Shown: positions 63,804 through 64,000 of the stretch, in pieces | How positions within the stretch are numbered: the stretch's first letter is position 1 | How the letters are laid out: each line of letters starts with the position of its first letter | From: Rhizopus sp. PT2906 | Taxonomy: Eukaryota; Mucoromycota; Mucoromycetes; Mucorales; Rhizopodaceae | DNA length: 64,000 nucleotides | Reading direction: 5' to 3' | Assembly (NCBI GenBank): GCA_025529335.1 | Contig: JAMYHX010000007.1 | Location: forward strand, 186,001 to 250,000 | The notes under the pieces: model-generated | The model's input: only the letters and a program-made list of their open reading frames with translations | The model's database searches: none | Told to the model about the DNA's origin: nothing | Translations under genes and position numbers: made by a program

Positions 63804-64000
63804 CTTTTCTTGATGATCAACTAATAAAAGAGGGGGAAAAAAGCTTGCTTGTAGAAAAGAATAGAAAAAAAAAAAAAAAAAGAAATAGAGACACAGCATT
63901 AACAGCAAATACAAGTCATGTGACCAATAAAGTGTATATTACAATGCAACAAGATATTTATTAAGTGAGTGTTATGATAAAGATGACGTCTCATCCTGGT
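63804..64000. other. Upstream region of TXNL4A
   Basis: About 200 bases to the window edge. It includes an A18 run (63866-63882), which is a pyrimidine tract on the coding strand of TXNL4A. No further gene start could be identified. Confidence 0.4.

Noticed and set aside
1..64000. CRISPR arrays, rRNA genes, bacterial operons or an origin
   Set aside because: No regularly spaced direct repeats, no rRNA-like segments, and the intron-rich gene structure is eukaryotic throughout.

Overview
The window is a stretch of nuclear genome from an early-diverging filamentous fungus, most likely a member of the Mucoromycota (Mucorales-like). The reasons are: AT-rich intergenic DNA, many short (about 45-70 nt) GT-AG introns with CTAAT-like branch sites, pyrimidine-rich leaders in front of start codons, a self-sufficient P450-reductase fusion, an Integrator subunit (INTS13) that yeasts lack, and DIRS, Fanzor/IS607-like and Tc1/mariner-like relics. 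Species is not determinable by eye. Gene models below were built by joining exons by hand, so coordinates run from start codon to stop codon and include introns.

0.3-19 kb: a multi-pass membrane protein convergent with INTS13 (their stop codons overlap), a formylglycine-generating-enzyme-like protein with a large N-terminal domain, a stand-alone trehalose-6-phosphate phosphatase, a DHA2-type MFS transporter, mitochondrial tyrosyl-tRNA synthetase, a PAS-domain protein, GET2 and an MCH1-like MFS transporter. 19-24.2 kb is a gene-poor region. It holds two loci with several perfect hairpins or long complementary arms that look like non-coding RNA genes or MITE-like elements, and the two share a nearly identical 28-nt downstream module.

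24.2-29.4 kb: a P450-reductase fusion with an extra N-terminal domain, and the SAGA subunit ADA1. 29.4-31.8 kb is repeat territory: a copy of the Fanzor element's internal intergenic region, a DIRS retrotransposon deletion derivative and a probable DNA-transposon scrap. 31.8-38 kb: a minimal tandem CCCH zinc-finger protein, a secreted double-psi beta-barrel protein, a PLP aminotransferase and a sideroflexin. 38-59.7 kb is dense housekeeping: MED15, a PH-domain protein, a BYE1-like PHD/TFIIS-M/SPOC protein, VPS54, ribosomal proteins eS7 and eS12, LSM7 with an RGG extension, eIF2B beta, RPB12, a membrane-anchored USP, a RasGEF and a small coiled-coil protein.

59.7-63 kb is a decayed composite mobile element. 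It holds a Fanzor (eukaryotic TnpB) pseudogene with its RuvC core deleted, a divergent serine-recombinase-like pseudogene, a structured segment where a guide RNA would lie, and a Tc1/mariner transposase remnant. The window closes with TXNL4A/DIB1, a U5 snRNP protein whose start appears to be assembled from an ATG-only coding exon and a 3-nt micro-exon. The genes are mainly gene-expression machinery (Integrator, SAGA, Mediator, Pol II, splicing, translation) and membrane traffic (GET2, VPS54). No operon-like clustering by pathway is seen.
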